From JBGSKY01 sp041740995 (GTDB lineage Bacteria > Planctomycetota > Planctomycetia > Pirellulales > Pirellulaceae): a stretch of DNA of 64,000 nucleotides. Under the pieces are notes generated by a model. The model had not been told where the DNA came from. It saw nothing but the letters and a program-made list of their open reading frames with translations, and ran no database searches. The DNA is taken from assembly GCA_041740995.1 (NCBI GenBank), contig JBGSKY010000321.1:1-64000 (forward strand). The letters run 5' to 3'. Below are positions 1 through 9,206 of this stretch, in pieces (the stretch's first letter is position 1; each line of letters starts with the position of its first letter). A program made the position numbers and the translations under genes.

Positions 1-137
1 ATTAACCCTTCTTTAAACGGCTGTCCAGCGATGCTGACCGAACCGTTGACCGTCACGCCCAATTGTGGCTCTGGTTGACAGCCCGAAAACAGTCCGCACA
101 AGATGATCGCCAGAACGCTTGGCAATACTCGGTTCAT
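1..137 (-). CDS. Small lipoprotein, partial (cut by window edge)
   Basis: Reading leftwards from an ATG at 137, the frame stays open to the window edge. The first residues are MNRVLPSVLAIILCGLFSGC, a lipoprotein signal peptide ending in a lipobox-like FSGC, followed by QPEPQLGVTVNGSVSIAGQP. The pattern 'V.G.V...G.P' after the lipidated Cys is typical of the small carboxypeptidase-regulatory-like lipoproteins that often sit directly downstream of DUF1559 genes in planctomycetes (family knowledge). The gene starts 18 bp after the DUF1559 stop, so the two are probably cotranscribed. Only about 45 residues are visible. Function unknown, probably envelope-associated. Confidence 0.7.
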   Translation of the reverse strand, partial: MNRVLPSVLAIILCGLFSGCQPEPQLGVTVNGSVSIAGQPFKEGL

Positions 138-154
138 TAAATTTGAAACTCTGA

Positions 155-1033
155 TCATTGAAAAGAAATCTCTAAAATGTTTGCGTCGGCCCGATCGGCG
201 AGGTTATCCAATACAAAAGCATCAGTCGCTTCGTTGATCGTTTGAACCGAACCATCACAGAACACAAATTGGACGCCGCCAATGTGATGCGAACGAAATG
301 TTTCCCAGGTCCGATAATCGAACGCGCCGGTATTTCTTGCATTGAAGGTGCCGGACATCGAACCCGCAGAATGGTACGGATAGCCTTCAGCCCAGCGCGT
401 AAAACCTTGGCTTGGTTGAAGGTCGCGAAGTGTGAAACTTAGTTCACCTACCAGCAGCGTATTGGCCGTTCCGTCAGCCACCGAAATGTCACCAATTGAT
501 ACTGGACTCATCATCAAGTCGCCCCGATTCCAACTAAACTTGTTGAGCGAGTCAACCATCGCGCCCTTGTTGACTGAACTGCGATAATACGCGCTTCCGG
601 TCGAAAACGCATAGCTCGAATAACCTTTGGCAGTCACCTTCTCCGGGAACACCGAGCTGGGGCAGGTGTAGACTGCAGGGGTCTTCTTGGCCAGACTCAC
701 ATTAGGCTCGACCGCCATCGATTTGGAAAAATCAAACTCAAGAAAGTCGTCTTGTTTTTCTAGCATTGGCAAAATCGAAATAAAACCACTGCCACTGTTA
801 TTCAAGATTGTCGGCGGCAGTGCTTTGTGAATATCGCTGTAAGTGTGCAACGCCAAACCGATTTGTCGGAGGTGACTAGCACATTGAATCTTGCGAGACG
901 ACTCGCGAGCAGATTGAACCGCAGGCAAGAGCAGGCTGGCCAAAATCCCAATGATCGCGATTACGACTAACAGCTCAACCAATGTAAAGCCTTTACGATG
1001 AACTCGTTCTTGATTACCACAGTTAATTTGCAT
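155..1033 (-). CDS. DUF1559 domain protein with type IV pilin-like N-terminus
   Basis: About 292 residues. The N-terminus carries a prepilin cleavage/methylation motif (KGFTLVELLVVIAIIGILAS) followed by the hydrophobic helix of type II secretion and type IV pilin-like proteins. The body is the DUF1559 (SBP_bac_10) domain found in very many copies in planctomycetes. The C-terminal hallmark H-x9-DG appears as HIGGVQFVFCDGSVQTI. I chose the ATG at 1033 because AAAGGA lies about 10 bp upstream; a TTG at 1066 would add eleven unlikely residues. The PEP-CTERM gene lies upstream and a lipoprotein gene downstream, all on the minus strand with short gaps. Role unknown; probably a surface or periplasmic structural protein. 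Confidence 0.9.
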   Translation of the reverse strand: MQINCGNQERVHRKGFTLVELLVVIAIIGILASLLLPAVQSARESSRKIQCASHLRQIGLALHTYSDIHKALPPTILNNSGSGFISILPMLEKQDDFLEFDFSKSMAVEPNVSLAKKTPAVYTCPSSVFPEKVTAKGYSSYAFSTGSAYYRSSVNKGAMVDSLNKFSWNRGDLMMSPVSIGDISVADGTANTLLVGELSFTLRDLQPSQGFTRWAEGYPYHSAGSMSGTFNARNTGAFDYRTWETFRSHHIGGVQFVFCDGSVQTINEATDAFVLDNLADRADANILEISFQ

Positions 1034-1079
1034 CTCTAAATAATCCTTTAAATAAGCCACTATCAAGAAATTGAAACAA

Positions 1080-1814
1080 CTATTGCGAGACCGCTTTTAG
1101 GCAACCATTTCTGCGTTGCCGTCGACTATTGACGCTCAAGCCAATAAGCCCGATCCCAGCAAGCATGACCAACGTCGTCGGCTCCGGAACCGCCGTGACC
1201 GAACCATCTACAAAGAACCGATCCAGTGAGACAGAGGATTCGGCGGCCCCGAAAGTTATTGTGTAATTCGCAGCAGTCGCGCTGACGTCCCATCCAGCGA
1301 GATATTCGACCAGGAAACCGCCACCTCCCGGACCACCGGCCCCCAAGTCGACCCGACTGACCTCTTGAGCAAAATCTGGAGCGGCACCATTAAGGGCGAT
1401 GCCCGCGTAATTTAGTTCCGAGCCGAGCGTTCGATATTGACTAACGATCCGTGTCTTGAAGCCAGGGCCCAAATCGTAAGATGGCGCGTTGACCACGAAC
1501 TGACTAACAACAGTAGGTGAATAGATGTTTCCACTGCCGACCGGTATGGTTCCACCAGCGGTTTCGCGAATCGATGCTAGCTGGCCGCCCGGGCCGTTTG
1601 ATCCAGTTAGTTCCGGAGTCGTGTCGAAAAATGTGCCACCCACGACTCCGTCTTCATCGCTGAAAACGTCCCAACCGCTGAAAAAAGTGTTGGAGTCGCC
1701 CCTCATCCAACCGAAACGGGAGTCAATGCTTGAAGGGACAATTTCAGCCCAAACCGGCTGAACACTGAGAAAGCAGCTTAGCAAACTGCAAAAGATAAAG
1801 CTCGAACGCATCAT
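1080..1814 (-). CDS. PEP-CTERM sorting-domain protein
   Basis: 244 residues with an N-terminal signal peptide (MMRSSFIFCSLLSCFLSVQP, cleavage near VWAE). The C-terminus has the classic exosortase signal: VPEPTT, a hydrophobic segment (LVMLAGIGLIGLSV) and a basic tail (NSRRQRR). The protein is therefore predicted to be exported, recognised by an exosortase and displayed or released at the surface. The region between has no recognised enzyme motif and looks like a beta-rich extracellular domain with Gly-rich turns (GAGGPGGGG). Two ATG codons (1814 and 1811) follow an AAGG-like ribosome site. It probably heads a short operon with the DUF1559 gene. Confidence 0.85.
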   Translation of the reverse strand: MMRSSFIFCSLLSCFLSVQPVWAEIVPSSIDSRFGWMRGDSNTFFSGWDVFSDEDGVVGGTFFDTTPELTGSNGPGGQLASIRETAGGTIPVGSGNIYSPTVVSQFVVNAPSYDLGPGFKTRIVSQYRTLGSELNYAGIALNGAAPDFAQEVSRVDLGAGGPGGGGFLVEYLAGWDVSATAANYTITFGAAESSVSLDRFFVDGSVTAVPEPTTLVMLAGIGLIGLSVNSRRQRRNGCLKAVSQ

Positions 1815-2209
1815 TCACCAACCTTCGCCCTGAAACCTGGATACGGAATTTGACGTGCCATCGAACTAGCACGCCCCTCATCGAATCTGGCTGGCGAAGG
1901 TAGTTATCGCTAAAAATCGCGATTTTACCCAAGGAAGCTGGCTTGAAACGGATACTGAGAATAAGTCTCAACAAGATATTCGGCTGGCTTTAGCGTGTCA
2001 ATCGCTGCCGCCAATAAATTCGAATTTGCAGAAATTGTCGAAAATTTGGCTAGCTGTTGGTTCTCGCCAAACGTATTGCCTGAACATCGACCCGCAGGAG
2101 TACTGGAAATCGTTGGTCGCGTGGGCTAGAATCTTAATGCAATTGATTTGCATCTAGCAGCCCTGGCGTCTCTTTTTCAAGCTCTGGCCTTTTAAAGTAG
2201 TATCGCTCC
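1815..2209. other. Intergenic region between divergent genes
   Basis: About 395 bp separate the divergently transcribed PEP-CTERM gene and DUF58 gene. Both promoters should lie here. A 76-codon minus-strand frame crosses part of it but shows no signal peptide, motif or plausible start context, so I do not call it. No RNA gene or repeat was recognised. Confidence 0.4.
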
Positions 2210-3460
2210 ATGCCAACAAAGTCGATTATTCGAGGAGTCGCTCGCAGCATTAAGCGACTCTTCGAGTACGATTTTTTTCCGAAAGTGAATCCGTACTTCT
2301 ACTGGCTCAAGCAGCCAGTCGGTTGGTTTGTCGTCGCGTTTTTTTCGAGCATCTTGGTTGGTGCCTTCTTCAGTCCGATCGGTTGGCCGTTGGCCGCTGG
2401 GTTATTGGCGATCCTGGGCATCGGCCTCGGATTCCCATGGATCGCCATACGAGCGGCCTCCTGTCGGTTGTACCCACTGGAAGCTGAGGTTCACGAACGT
2501 CAGAACAGTGTTATCGTCTTCGAAGTTCGGAACCGGCTGCCAATCTCGTTGATGGGTTTGATGGTGGAAGGCTATTGGACCATGCCTGAGGGCAGCGCCG
2601 ATACGGTTCGTCCTGACATTGGACTTTCGAGTGTACCGATGCTTTCGATTGCAAGTTATCGGCTACCGATTTCCCCTGATTATCGGGGGATTTATCCAGT
2701 CAGGCCGCCGCAGTTGGCATGTTCGTTTCCGTTTGGAATCTGGACCGCTCGCCGCCCGATAGCCGAAGTGGTGTCGGTTACCGTCCGACCATTGGTTATC
2801 GATCTGTCGGCGACACTGGAGCTCGCTGGCAAACGAATCGCGGACCTTGGTTCAGGCAATCGCATTAGCTCCAATGGCGAATTCATGGGTGTTCGAACGT
2901 TTCGACGTGGCGACTCACTCAAAAGCATCCATTGGGTCCAATCAGCCCGGATCGACTCGCTGGTCGTTTGCGAGCGCGGTGGTCCGCAACAAAACGAATT
3001 CGTCATCCGGCTGCGAACCAACCGATGCACCGGAGACCGTTCGCATTCCCGCGAGAACTTAGCATGGCGAGTTCGAATTGCTGCCACCATCGCGGACCTT
3101 TGTACCGCAAGGCACATTCCCTTCCAATTGAATATAGACGGTCAAGCGATTGCGTTGCCTTCAGGTTCAGCGGGACTAAACGCGGCGCTCAACAAGCTGG
3201 CGACAATACCACTAGACAGCAGTTCGAAGGATGCGCCAATGAGCGCTCCCTCGCCGCATGAAAGCTGTCTTGAAATCTCCGTTCACGACGACGGTGACAA
3301 ACTCGCTCGCCCCGAGCATTTGCGATTGCTGATGCACAGGCCATCGATAGGCTTTCGAAGCCAGCAAGAGGCAATTGCAAAAACGATTGATTTAACCGAC
3401 GACATTTCAGCTCAAGTCAACAATTGGTTGCGGGAGGCTGATTATGAATATGTCAGTTAA
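2210..3460 (+). CDS. DUF58 domain membrane protein
   Basis: 416 residues. Two hydrophobic segments near residues 38-85 anchor the protein, and the C-terminal half carries the DUF58 signature: GEFMGVRTFRRGD, then IHWVQSARIDSLVVCERG, corresponding to the usual G.EF...R.Y..GD..+.I.W..+AR...L.V+E. DUF58 proteins commonly pair with MoxR AAA ATPases and transglutaminase-like proteins (family knowledge), as here, and often resemble integrin-type adhesion domains. The next gene overlaps the end by 17 bp, indicating translational coupling. The exact biochemical role is unknown; probably assembly or chaperone functions at the membrane together with the MoxR protein downstream. Confidence 0.9.
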   Translation: MPTKSIIRGVARSIKRLFEYDFFPKVNPYFYWLKQPVGWFVVAFFSSILVGAFFSPIGWPLAAGLLAILGIGLGFPWIAIRAASCRLYPLEAEVHERQNSVIVFEVRNRLPISLMGLMVEGYWTMPEGSADTVRPDIGLSSVPMLSIASYRLPISPDYRGIYPVRPPQLACSFPFGIWTARRPIAEVVSVTVRPLVIDLSATLELAGKRIADLGSGNRISSNGEFMGVRTFRRGDSLKSIHWVQSARIDSLVVCERGGPQQNEFVIRLRTNRCTGDRSHSRENLAWRVRIAATIADLCTARHIPFQLNIDGQAIALPSGSAGLNAALNKLATIPLDSSSKDAPMSAPSPHESCLEISVHDDGDKLARPEHLRLLMHRPSIGFRSQQEAIAKTIDLTDDISAQVNNWLREADYEYVS

Positions 3461-5810
3461 CGATTCCCGTTCGCCAGCGCTAGCCACCTCGACGGCAATC
3501 AACTATCGATGGCGCGATGCACGGCAGCATTTGGCGACGACGATCAGTCGACGCCGACGCACCAGTGCGATGGTGATGGCTTGCATCGCGCTGCTAGCCT
3601 TATTATTCCGACGCAGCAACTACGATTCGACGATTTTGATGGCGGTCGAATCGAGCGTCGCAAGTGGATTAATTGTCGGGTCACAATTTTTGTTGAAACG
3701 ATTTCCAAAGCTCGATCCAAAGTTCATCAACTCGTTGTGTATCGCTTTGGTAACGATTGTCCCGTGGCTGACCGATCGCACCGCCCGAATCTTCGGACTC
3801 GGGACAGCAATGGAAATTGTTGTACTGAGCAGCCTCGCTTGGGTTGCCTTGGCAACTGCCATGCTCGGTCAAAATCTTCGGACGATCGGTATTTCGGTCA
3901 TTTGCAGCGGCTTTCTAACTCTCTTTGTTACCTGTATCGCTGACTCGCGTTACGCGATTGCGTTCGCTTATTGCTGGGGAATTCTTTGCCTGTGGTGGTT
4001 GATCGCCAACCACTGGGAAAAGATCGAAACCTGCGCCGCCGTTGACATTCGCAAATCCTCGCAACATCGTCTGCTGATGATCTTCTTGGGCAGTCTCGCG
4101 TTCGCCGTTGCGAGTTGGTCGATCGCTGGTCGAATCCCCGTTTTAAAACGCCTGCAAGCCGAACTCATGCCCACTAGCGGAGGCACTCGCGACAACGACA
4201 TATTCGCGACCAGTGGCGTTGGTGACGGTGAAGTTTTGGTTGCCGCAAAAGAAAATCCACAGTCGTTTGGTGCGGTTGATACCGACTTTTTTTTGGAGTC
4301 GCATGAACCCAGTTTGTTCGATGTGATCAGCGAACAGTTCGGCGAACCCCGCACCAAAGACCGCTGGGAATCCGCCCAATCGCTCGACAACAAAAATCTA
4401 AAAGAACAAGATTCGCGAGTTGCTGAAGGCAATCGGTCATCAAGCCAATCGTTTAGCATTGACCGCGAACCGCCCAAGACAAAAAAGCCGCTCAACGATT
4501 TGAAATCCGCTGCACTAATGTTCTGGATCGGTCGTTCAGGTATCTCACTAGCGACCGAACGATTCGATGTTTTTAAATCCAATGAATGGAAAAAGAGCTC
4601 TGATGACGCGGTAGTCGAAGAGGAACGAAAAGAGCCAAGCCCGCTGGTCATTGGCCAGCGAACGTGGTTCCAACACCCTCGCTTTGGTCGCGATCGAGAG
4701 ACACAGCCCTACGTTGGAGCCGATCGCGAGTCGTTGAAGTTTACAAAATTCCGCTCGCCAACGATTCCGACGCACAACAGCTTACAGTTATGGCATATTG
4801 ACAAAATCGACCGCGCCGACTTCTTTGACTTAAGCGATGACGACTGCCTATCCATGGTCGATCGCCAATTCGTTCCAGACTATACGACGCTACATTTCAT
4901 CAATAGTGAAATGGACCGTGAATGGATTGAACGCCATGCGATCACGCAATCAGAAGAACCTTATGATAGCGATCTTGATCAATCCATTGACGATAAACTT
5001 CTGACCATGATTGAGCGATGGACCGCTGGAAAGTCACCAGGCTGGAAACGGATAACAAGCATCATCGACGGACTGCGAAGCGACTTTGAATTCGATCGCC
5101 AATTTGCACCCGACAGCAAACAACCGCTGTTAGAATTTTTGCAGCGGCAACGCGGTAGCGATTATATGTTCGCCACCACGGCGGCAGTAATGTTACGTCA
5201 AATTGGTTATCCAACTCGATTGGTAACCGGATTTCATATCAAACCGGATGGTTTTAATTCGCTGGCCGCAGAGAAAGCGATTCTGGCCGACGACGCCCAT
5301 GTTTGGCTAGAGGTACAATTGAGCGACGATGTTTGGATTCCATTGGAGCCGACGCCAGGATACCAACAACCGCTTTATCGTGTCAGTTTGTGGTATCGTA
5401 TGCGTCATGCATTTCCAACGCTCGTCTCGATCGCCTTTGGATGCGCAGCCTTTTTGTTAGTTATCTGGTATTTCCGGCGGTCGATTTTTGAAGCCTACAG
5501 TCGATTGCTCTGGTTTGCGGTAGGCTGGATGGACGACCGCATGCGCATCGGTTGGTTGCTTTTCATTTTGGACACTCGATCCAAACTGATCGATCAGCGA
5601 CGGCCGCATAACGTAACTGCACGCCAATGGTACAGCGGTTGCCTAAATCGAATTCCGACCGATGGCCAGTTTAAATTCAGCAGATTCTTCGATGAAGCTG
5701 ACCAAATCTACTTTGGCTCATCCAAGCAACTGTCAGAGCATGGTCAACAAGCCCTGCGATCGCTTTGGATTCGCTTGACCAGCGAGCGGCTAGAGCGAGA
5801 CCGTGCTTGA
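3444..5810 (+). CDS. Membrane transglutaminase-like protein (TgpA/DUF4129 type), active-site Cys absent
   Basis: 788 residues. Residues about 40-230 contain several transmembrane helices, followed by a long polar region (about 230-540), a transglutaminase-like core (about 560-650), one more helix (near 660-680) and a cytoplasmic DUF4129-like tail. The core shows the family pattern up to MLRQIGYPTRLVTGF and DDAHVWLEVQL (His619) and WIPLEPTPGY. In place of the nucleophile of the usual G-x-C-E-x-F-A, the sequence reads RGSDYMFAT, with Asp573 aligned to the Cys. The third triad position is Glu635 rather than Asp. The fold is clear, but classical thiol catalysis looks lost. It overlaps the DUF58 gene, and the MoxR gene follows 44 bp later. 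Confidence 0.87.
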   Translation: MNMSVNDSRSPALATSTAINYRWRDARQHLATTISRRRRTSAMVMACIALLALLFRRSNYDSTILMAVESSVASGLIVGSQFLLKRFPKLDPKFINSLCIALVTIVPWLTDRTARIFGLGTAMEIVVLSSLAWVALATAMLGQNLRTIGISVICSGFLTLFVTCIADSRYAIAFAYCWGILCLWWLIANHWEKIETCAAVDIRKSSQHRLLMIFLGSLAFAVASWSIAGRIPVLKRLQAELMPTSGGTRDNDIFATSGVGDGEVLVAAKENPQSFGAVDTDFFLESHEPSLFDVISEQFGEPRTKDRWESAQSLDNKNLKEQDSRVAEGNRSSSQSFSIDREPPKTKKPLNDLKSAALMFWIGRSGISLATERFDVFKSNEWKKSSDDAVVEEERKEPSPLVIGQRTWFQHPRFGRDRETQPYVGADRESLKFTKFRSPTIPTHNSLQLWHIDKIDRADFFDLSDDDCLSMVDRQFVPDYTTLHFINSEMDREWIERHAITQSEEPYDSDLDQSIDDKLLTMIERWTAGKSPGWKRITSIIDGLRSDFEFDRQFAPDSKQPLLEFLQRQRGSDYMFATTAAVMLRQIGYPTRLVTGFHIKPDGFNSLAAEKAILADDAHVWLEVQLSDDVWIPLEPTPGYQQPLYRVSLWYRMRHAFPTLVSIAFGCAAFLLVIWYFRRSIFEAYSRLLWFAVGWMDDRMRIGWLLFILDTRSKLIDQRRPHNVTARQWYSGCLNRIPTDGQFKFSRFFDEADQIYFGSSKQLSEHGQQALRSLWIRLTSERLERDRA

Positions 5811-5854
5811 ACCGAAAAACATACCCAACTAACATTTCCCAAGCCATTAAGAAT

Positions 5855-6802
5855 ATGCTTGTGACCGATTCAAAAAGCACTCAACTGGCCAGCGCGATTG
5901 ACGTACTTCGCGTAAGGCTCAATCATGTCTTGCTCGGTAAGCGCGACAAGATCGAAATGGTTCTGGCCTGCCTGCTGGCCCGCGGACATTTGCTGCTAGA
6001 TGATCTACCTGGCTTGGGAAAAACAACGCTGGCCAAAGCGATCGCGGATTGCTTTGGGGCGAAGTTTGCAAGGGTCCAATGCACACCAGACTTGTTGCCA
6101 ACGGATATCACTGGCTTCAAACTGTTCAATCAAAAAACGCGTGAATTCGAATTTCATGCCGGACCGGTCTTTGCGGATATCTTGCTAGCCGATGAAATCA
6201 ATCGCACAACCCCACGAACTCAAAGTGCATTATTCGAAGCGATGGCCGAACGCCAAGTCACCATGGATGGATTGTCACGACCGCTAGCTCCATCTTTTTT
6301 CGTGATAGCGACGCAAAATCCGATCGACTCTCATGGTGCTTATCCACTGCCAGAAGCTCAACTCGATCGGTTCGCGATGAAGCTTGAAATTGGTTATCCC
6401 GATCACGCCGCTCAAATGCAAATTCTTGCTTCGGCTGGCAAAAAGTCTTTCGCTACATCAGCAGACTCGCCCGAAGTGCTTTCGACGGATATGTTAGAAC
6501 GATTGCAAGCGGAAGTGGATTCCATTCGCATTGACGAAACGATTCAACGGTACATTGTCGAGCTGTGCGAAGCGACGCGATCTCATGAAAGTGTTGTGCT
6601 GGGTGTCAGCCCACGAGGAATGCTTATGTGGCAACAAGTCGCGAAGAGTTGGGCGTTGCTCAGTGGCCGTGACTTTGTCATTCCCGATGACGTCCAGATG
6701 ATTGCCAATCCGTTGCTGGCCGTTCGCTTGGTTACTCGATCGCAGCAACGAGTCATCATTGAGAACATTCTCTCCTCTGTCAAAGTGCCCAGTTACCGAT
6801 GA
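5855..6802 (+). CDS. MoxR-family AAA+ ATPase
   Basis: About 315 residues from the ATG at 5855. An upstream in-frame ATG at 5765 would lie inside the preceding gene and add 30 poorly conserved residues. Walker A is DDLPGLGKTTLAKA, Walker B is ILLADEINR, and the sensor region includes VIATQNPIDSHGAYPLPEAQ followed by LDRFAMKL, all diagnostic of MoxR proteins. These ATPases act as chaperones that activate or assemble partner complexes, commonly encoded with DUF58 and transglutaminase-like proteins (family knowledge). The stop overlaps the ATG of the next gene (ATGA), so the lipoprotein is translationally coupled. Confidence 0.95.
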   Translation: MLVTDSKSTQLASAIDVLRVRLNHVLLGKRDKIEMVLACLLARGHLLLDDLPGLGKTTLAKAIADCFGAKFARVQCTPDLLPTDITGFKLFNQKTREFEFHAGPVFADILLADEINRTTPRTQSALFEAMAERQVTMDGLSRPLAPSFFVIATQNPIDSHGAYPLPEAQLDRFAMKLEIGYPDHAAQMQILASAGKKSFATSADSPEVLSTDMLERLQAEVDSIRIDETIQRYIVELCEATRSHESVVLGVSPRGMLMWQQVAKSWALLSGRDFVIPDDVQMIANPLLAVRLVTRSQQRVIIENILSSVKVPSYR

Positions 6803-7284
6803 ACTTTTCCTATCGTCAAATTGGCATCTGCGTCATGTTCGCGACAAGTTTGCTTTGTTTGTCCGGATGCGAAGATGCACAACATTCTCTGCATGAGATC
6901 GACCACGAAGTCCCAGCGCATTGGCCGACAAGTCTGGCGGACAACGCGGACAAAATCGCATCGCGTATCGAATCGATTCCAAGTTCATCGAACGCCAATA
7001 TCCTGATCGCCGAATTGGAAGACCTCGTCGAATGGTCGCCAGAGATTGCTGCTGATACGGATTTGACAGAATCACAGTGGGAGCCAATTTTTGCGGCCAG
7101 CGAAAATCTGAGAAGTCAGTTTCCCTTAAAAGCCGATACGTTTGAATTGATGCGGCCTGAATTGACATCCTTTTGTGAATTACTTGTGACGTCGCACGAG
7201 ATCGCCGAATCCCAAACGATTGCGGTGAAGCAAGATGATGCCGTTCAAGCCCGACCGGCAGCGAATTTAGAGGTTGAAAACTAA
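6799..7284 (+). CDS. Small lipoprotein of unknown function
   Basis: 161 residues. An N-terminal hydrophobic signal ends in a clear lipobox (LCLSGC), followed by a soluble, acidic, helix-prone domain without recognised motifs. It overlaps the MoxR gene by 4 bp and its stop codon shares one base with the permease ATG, so it is embedded in the operon between the ATPase and the transporter. No function can be assigned; an envelope subunit or accessory protein of the operon products is an inference from position. Confidence 0.8.
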   Translation: MNFSYRQIGICVMFATSLLCLSGCEDAQHSLHEIDHEVPAHWPTSLADNADKIASRIESIPSSSNANILIAELEDLVEWSPEIAADTDLTESQWEPIFAASENLRSQFPLKADTFELMRPELTSFCELLVTSHEIAESQTIAVKQDDAVQARPAANLEVEN

Positions 7285-8888
7285 TGGAAGTAATGATCGC
7301 CGGAGGGCTAATTCGCGGCTTGCAAGGACTTGCATCGGCCGCCCCAACATTGCTGATTGGGTTGATGATCACAGCAATGTTACATTACTATTTGGGTGCC
7401 GAAGGTAGCAAACGCCTCTTCGGAGGCGATTCGATTCGCTCGCTACCGCAATCTTGGCTGATCGGGATGCTACTGCCAGTTTGTTCAATTGGCGTGCTGC
7501 CAATCATCCTCGAAATGAAACGCATTGGCATACGACGCGGGGCAATCACTGCCTTTGCTCTGTCGGCGCCTTTATTCAATCCGCTTTCGCTCCTCTATGG
7601 GCTGACGCTATCGCGACCGATCGTCATTATTGGTTTTGCGGTGGCCTCGCTTTTGGTTGTTACATTGCTTGGTCTGATATGGGACCGCATGACACAACTC
7701 GAGGAACTGATCGCACAACCAGACGGTGAACCCGAGGGTGTAATTGGATTGCGGCGACTAATGGCATGTTTCATCTATTCTGCTCGACTGCTTACAGGTA
7801 AGACCGGCTTATTAGCCTTGATCGCTGTTGCTGGCCTAGTTTTACTTGGCGGTTTGTTACCTCATGGCGCGCTGCAAACCTCAGTCGAACAAAGCGATTT
7901 GTGGGCACCGTTGAAAATGGCTGCTGTCGCGTTACCAATCTACGCCACGCCAATGCTGACGATGAGCCAGCTAGGGATGATGTTTGATCATGGCAATTCC
8001 CCCGGCGCGTCCTTCTGCTTGTTACTGTTGGGTACGGGCATAAATCTTGCGACGGTCTTTTGGACAGCTCGCAGTTATGGCATCCGCGAAACGTTGGTCT
8101 GGCTCTGTTCATTATTTGTGATCGTGCTTGGACTCGCTTATTTGATCAACAAACCATTGATTCCGCCGGGGGTAGAACCAGCAGGGCACACACATGCCTT
8201 TGATATCTACACTAATCCGCTGCACCAAGGCATGGGTGTCAGTCTAGATGTTGTATACGATCAAGCGGTTACCAAGCTTGCAATGACCGACAAAGTTGGA
8301 TTGATCGCACTGGCAGTAGTATTTCTAATCGGCCTCTTTTTTCGTTATGTGATACCGAATTTCGTAAATCGATTCATGCAGGCGCCTGTTGCCGAAATTG
8401 ACCGATCGGCGAAAGGCCTGAACTCGATTGTCTCGCCTCGCATCGTCGGCTTGACCGGGCTGGGCGGCTTAGTAGCGTTAAGCATCGTTGGCTGTTTCGC
8501 GTACTATCCTGATCCATCCGAAGTCTTGCAAGAAATGAAGCTGGCGCGAGTCGAAGTGCTGAGCGGAGCATTAACGGGAACCTATGATAGTGCTTTGCAC
8601 TGGATACCGGTGCTTGACGAATGGTCTCGGCGTTTAGAGGTCGGGACGGCAATCAGGAAATTTGAATTGAGGCCTTATCAGCGTGCACAAACCGCGTTGT
8701 TACGGAAAAAGTTAGAGCGACTCGAACACGAGCTCGAACATGCGATGGATGCAAACAAATCGAGCGAACAAGATGCTTCTGCAAATGCAGCTCAAACCGA
8801 TGAGATCAAGGCGATGATTTCGAGCATCGGTCGGACCAGTCAACGGGTCTCGGCAGCGTTTCGCTACGGCGATCTTGACCCCGAGTAG
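7284..8888 (+). CDS. Permease of the DUF318/ArsP-like family
   Basis: 534 residues with about eight to ten transmembrane helices. Two family signatures are visible: LLPVCSIGVLPIILEMKR and AFALSAPLFNPLSLLYGLTL. They mark the PF03773 permease family, which includes ArsP-type exporters and predicted copper/zinc efflux proteins; the CS in the first motif is characteristic. The C-terminal 80 residues are soluble and form a likely coiled coil (LLRKKLERLEHELEHAMDA). The gene begins one base inside the lipoprotein stop (TAATG). Substrate unknown; metal or metalloid export would fit the family and the zinc-related genes just downstream, but this is inference. Confidence 0.85.
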   Translation: MEVMIAGGLIRGLQGLASAAPTLLIGLMITAMLHYYLGAEGSKRLFGGDSIRSLPQSWLIGMLLPVCSIGVLPIILEMKRIGIRRGAITAFALSAPLFNPLSLLYGLTLSRPIVIIGFAVASLLVVTLLGLIWDRMTQLEELIAQPDGEPEGVIGLRRLMACFIYSARLLTGKTGLLALIAVAGLVLLGGLLPHGALQTSVEQSDLWAPLKMAAVALPIYATPMLTMSQLGMMFDHGNSPGASFCLLLLGTGINLATVFWTARSYGIRETLVWLCSLFVIVLGLAYLINKPLIPPGVEPAGHTHAFDIYTNPLHQGMGVSLDVVYDQAVTKLAMTDKVGLIALAVVFLIGLFFRYVIPNFVNRFMQAPVAEIDRSAKGLNSIVSPRIVGLTGLGGLVALSIVGCFAYYPDPSEVLQEMKLARVEVLSGALTGTYDSALHWIPVLDEWSRRLEVGTAIRKFELRPYQRAQTALLRKKLERLEHELEHAMDANKSSEQDASANAAQTDEIKAMISSIGRTSQRVSAAFRYGDLDPE

Positions 8889-8965
8889 CCTCTGACAAAA
8901 TCGTTTCTCGCGCGCCAGAGAATTGCGAGGCTTATTCACACAAGCAACCGCCGATTGGCTTTGCT

Positions 8966-9175
8966 TCACTTTTGGCGTGCAGCGGGAGACTCAGAGTTGT
9001 TGACCAAACGTTTCGCTGCCGCTTCGACGATCGCTCTTCTGATCGACTCATTGCACATCGACCACAGCCCGATCTCATCGGCTGTCCGACCGCAACCTAT
9101 ACACATCGAGTCACGATCCAATTCACAGATGCCGATACACGGCGAAACAACTTTTTCAACGATAGTCTGACTCAT
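8966..9175 (-). CDS. DUF1289 small cysteine-rich protein
   Basis: 69 residues from the ATG at 9175; a TTG one codon earlier is less likely. The pattern SPCIGICELDRDSMCIGCGR followed by TADEIGLW is the DUF1289 signature, with four cysteines that probably bind a metal or an Fe-S cluster. Proteins of this family are small, of unknown function, and sometimes annotated as Fe-S proteins. The gene converges on the permease gene, and a palindromic repeat lies just upstream. Confidence 0.85.
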   Translation of the reverse strand: MSQTIVEKVVSPCIGICELDRDSMCIGCGRTADEIGLWSMCNESIRRAIVEAAAKRLVNNSESPAARQK

Positions 9176-9206
9176 CAAAATTTGTTACTACCAAAGTACC
9201 TATCCA

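Noticed and set aside
1744..1974. 76-codon minus-strand frame upstream of the PEP-CTERM gene
   Set aside because: Overlaps the PEP-CTERM start in another frame and has no recognisable feature.
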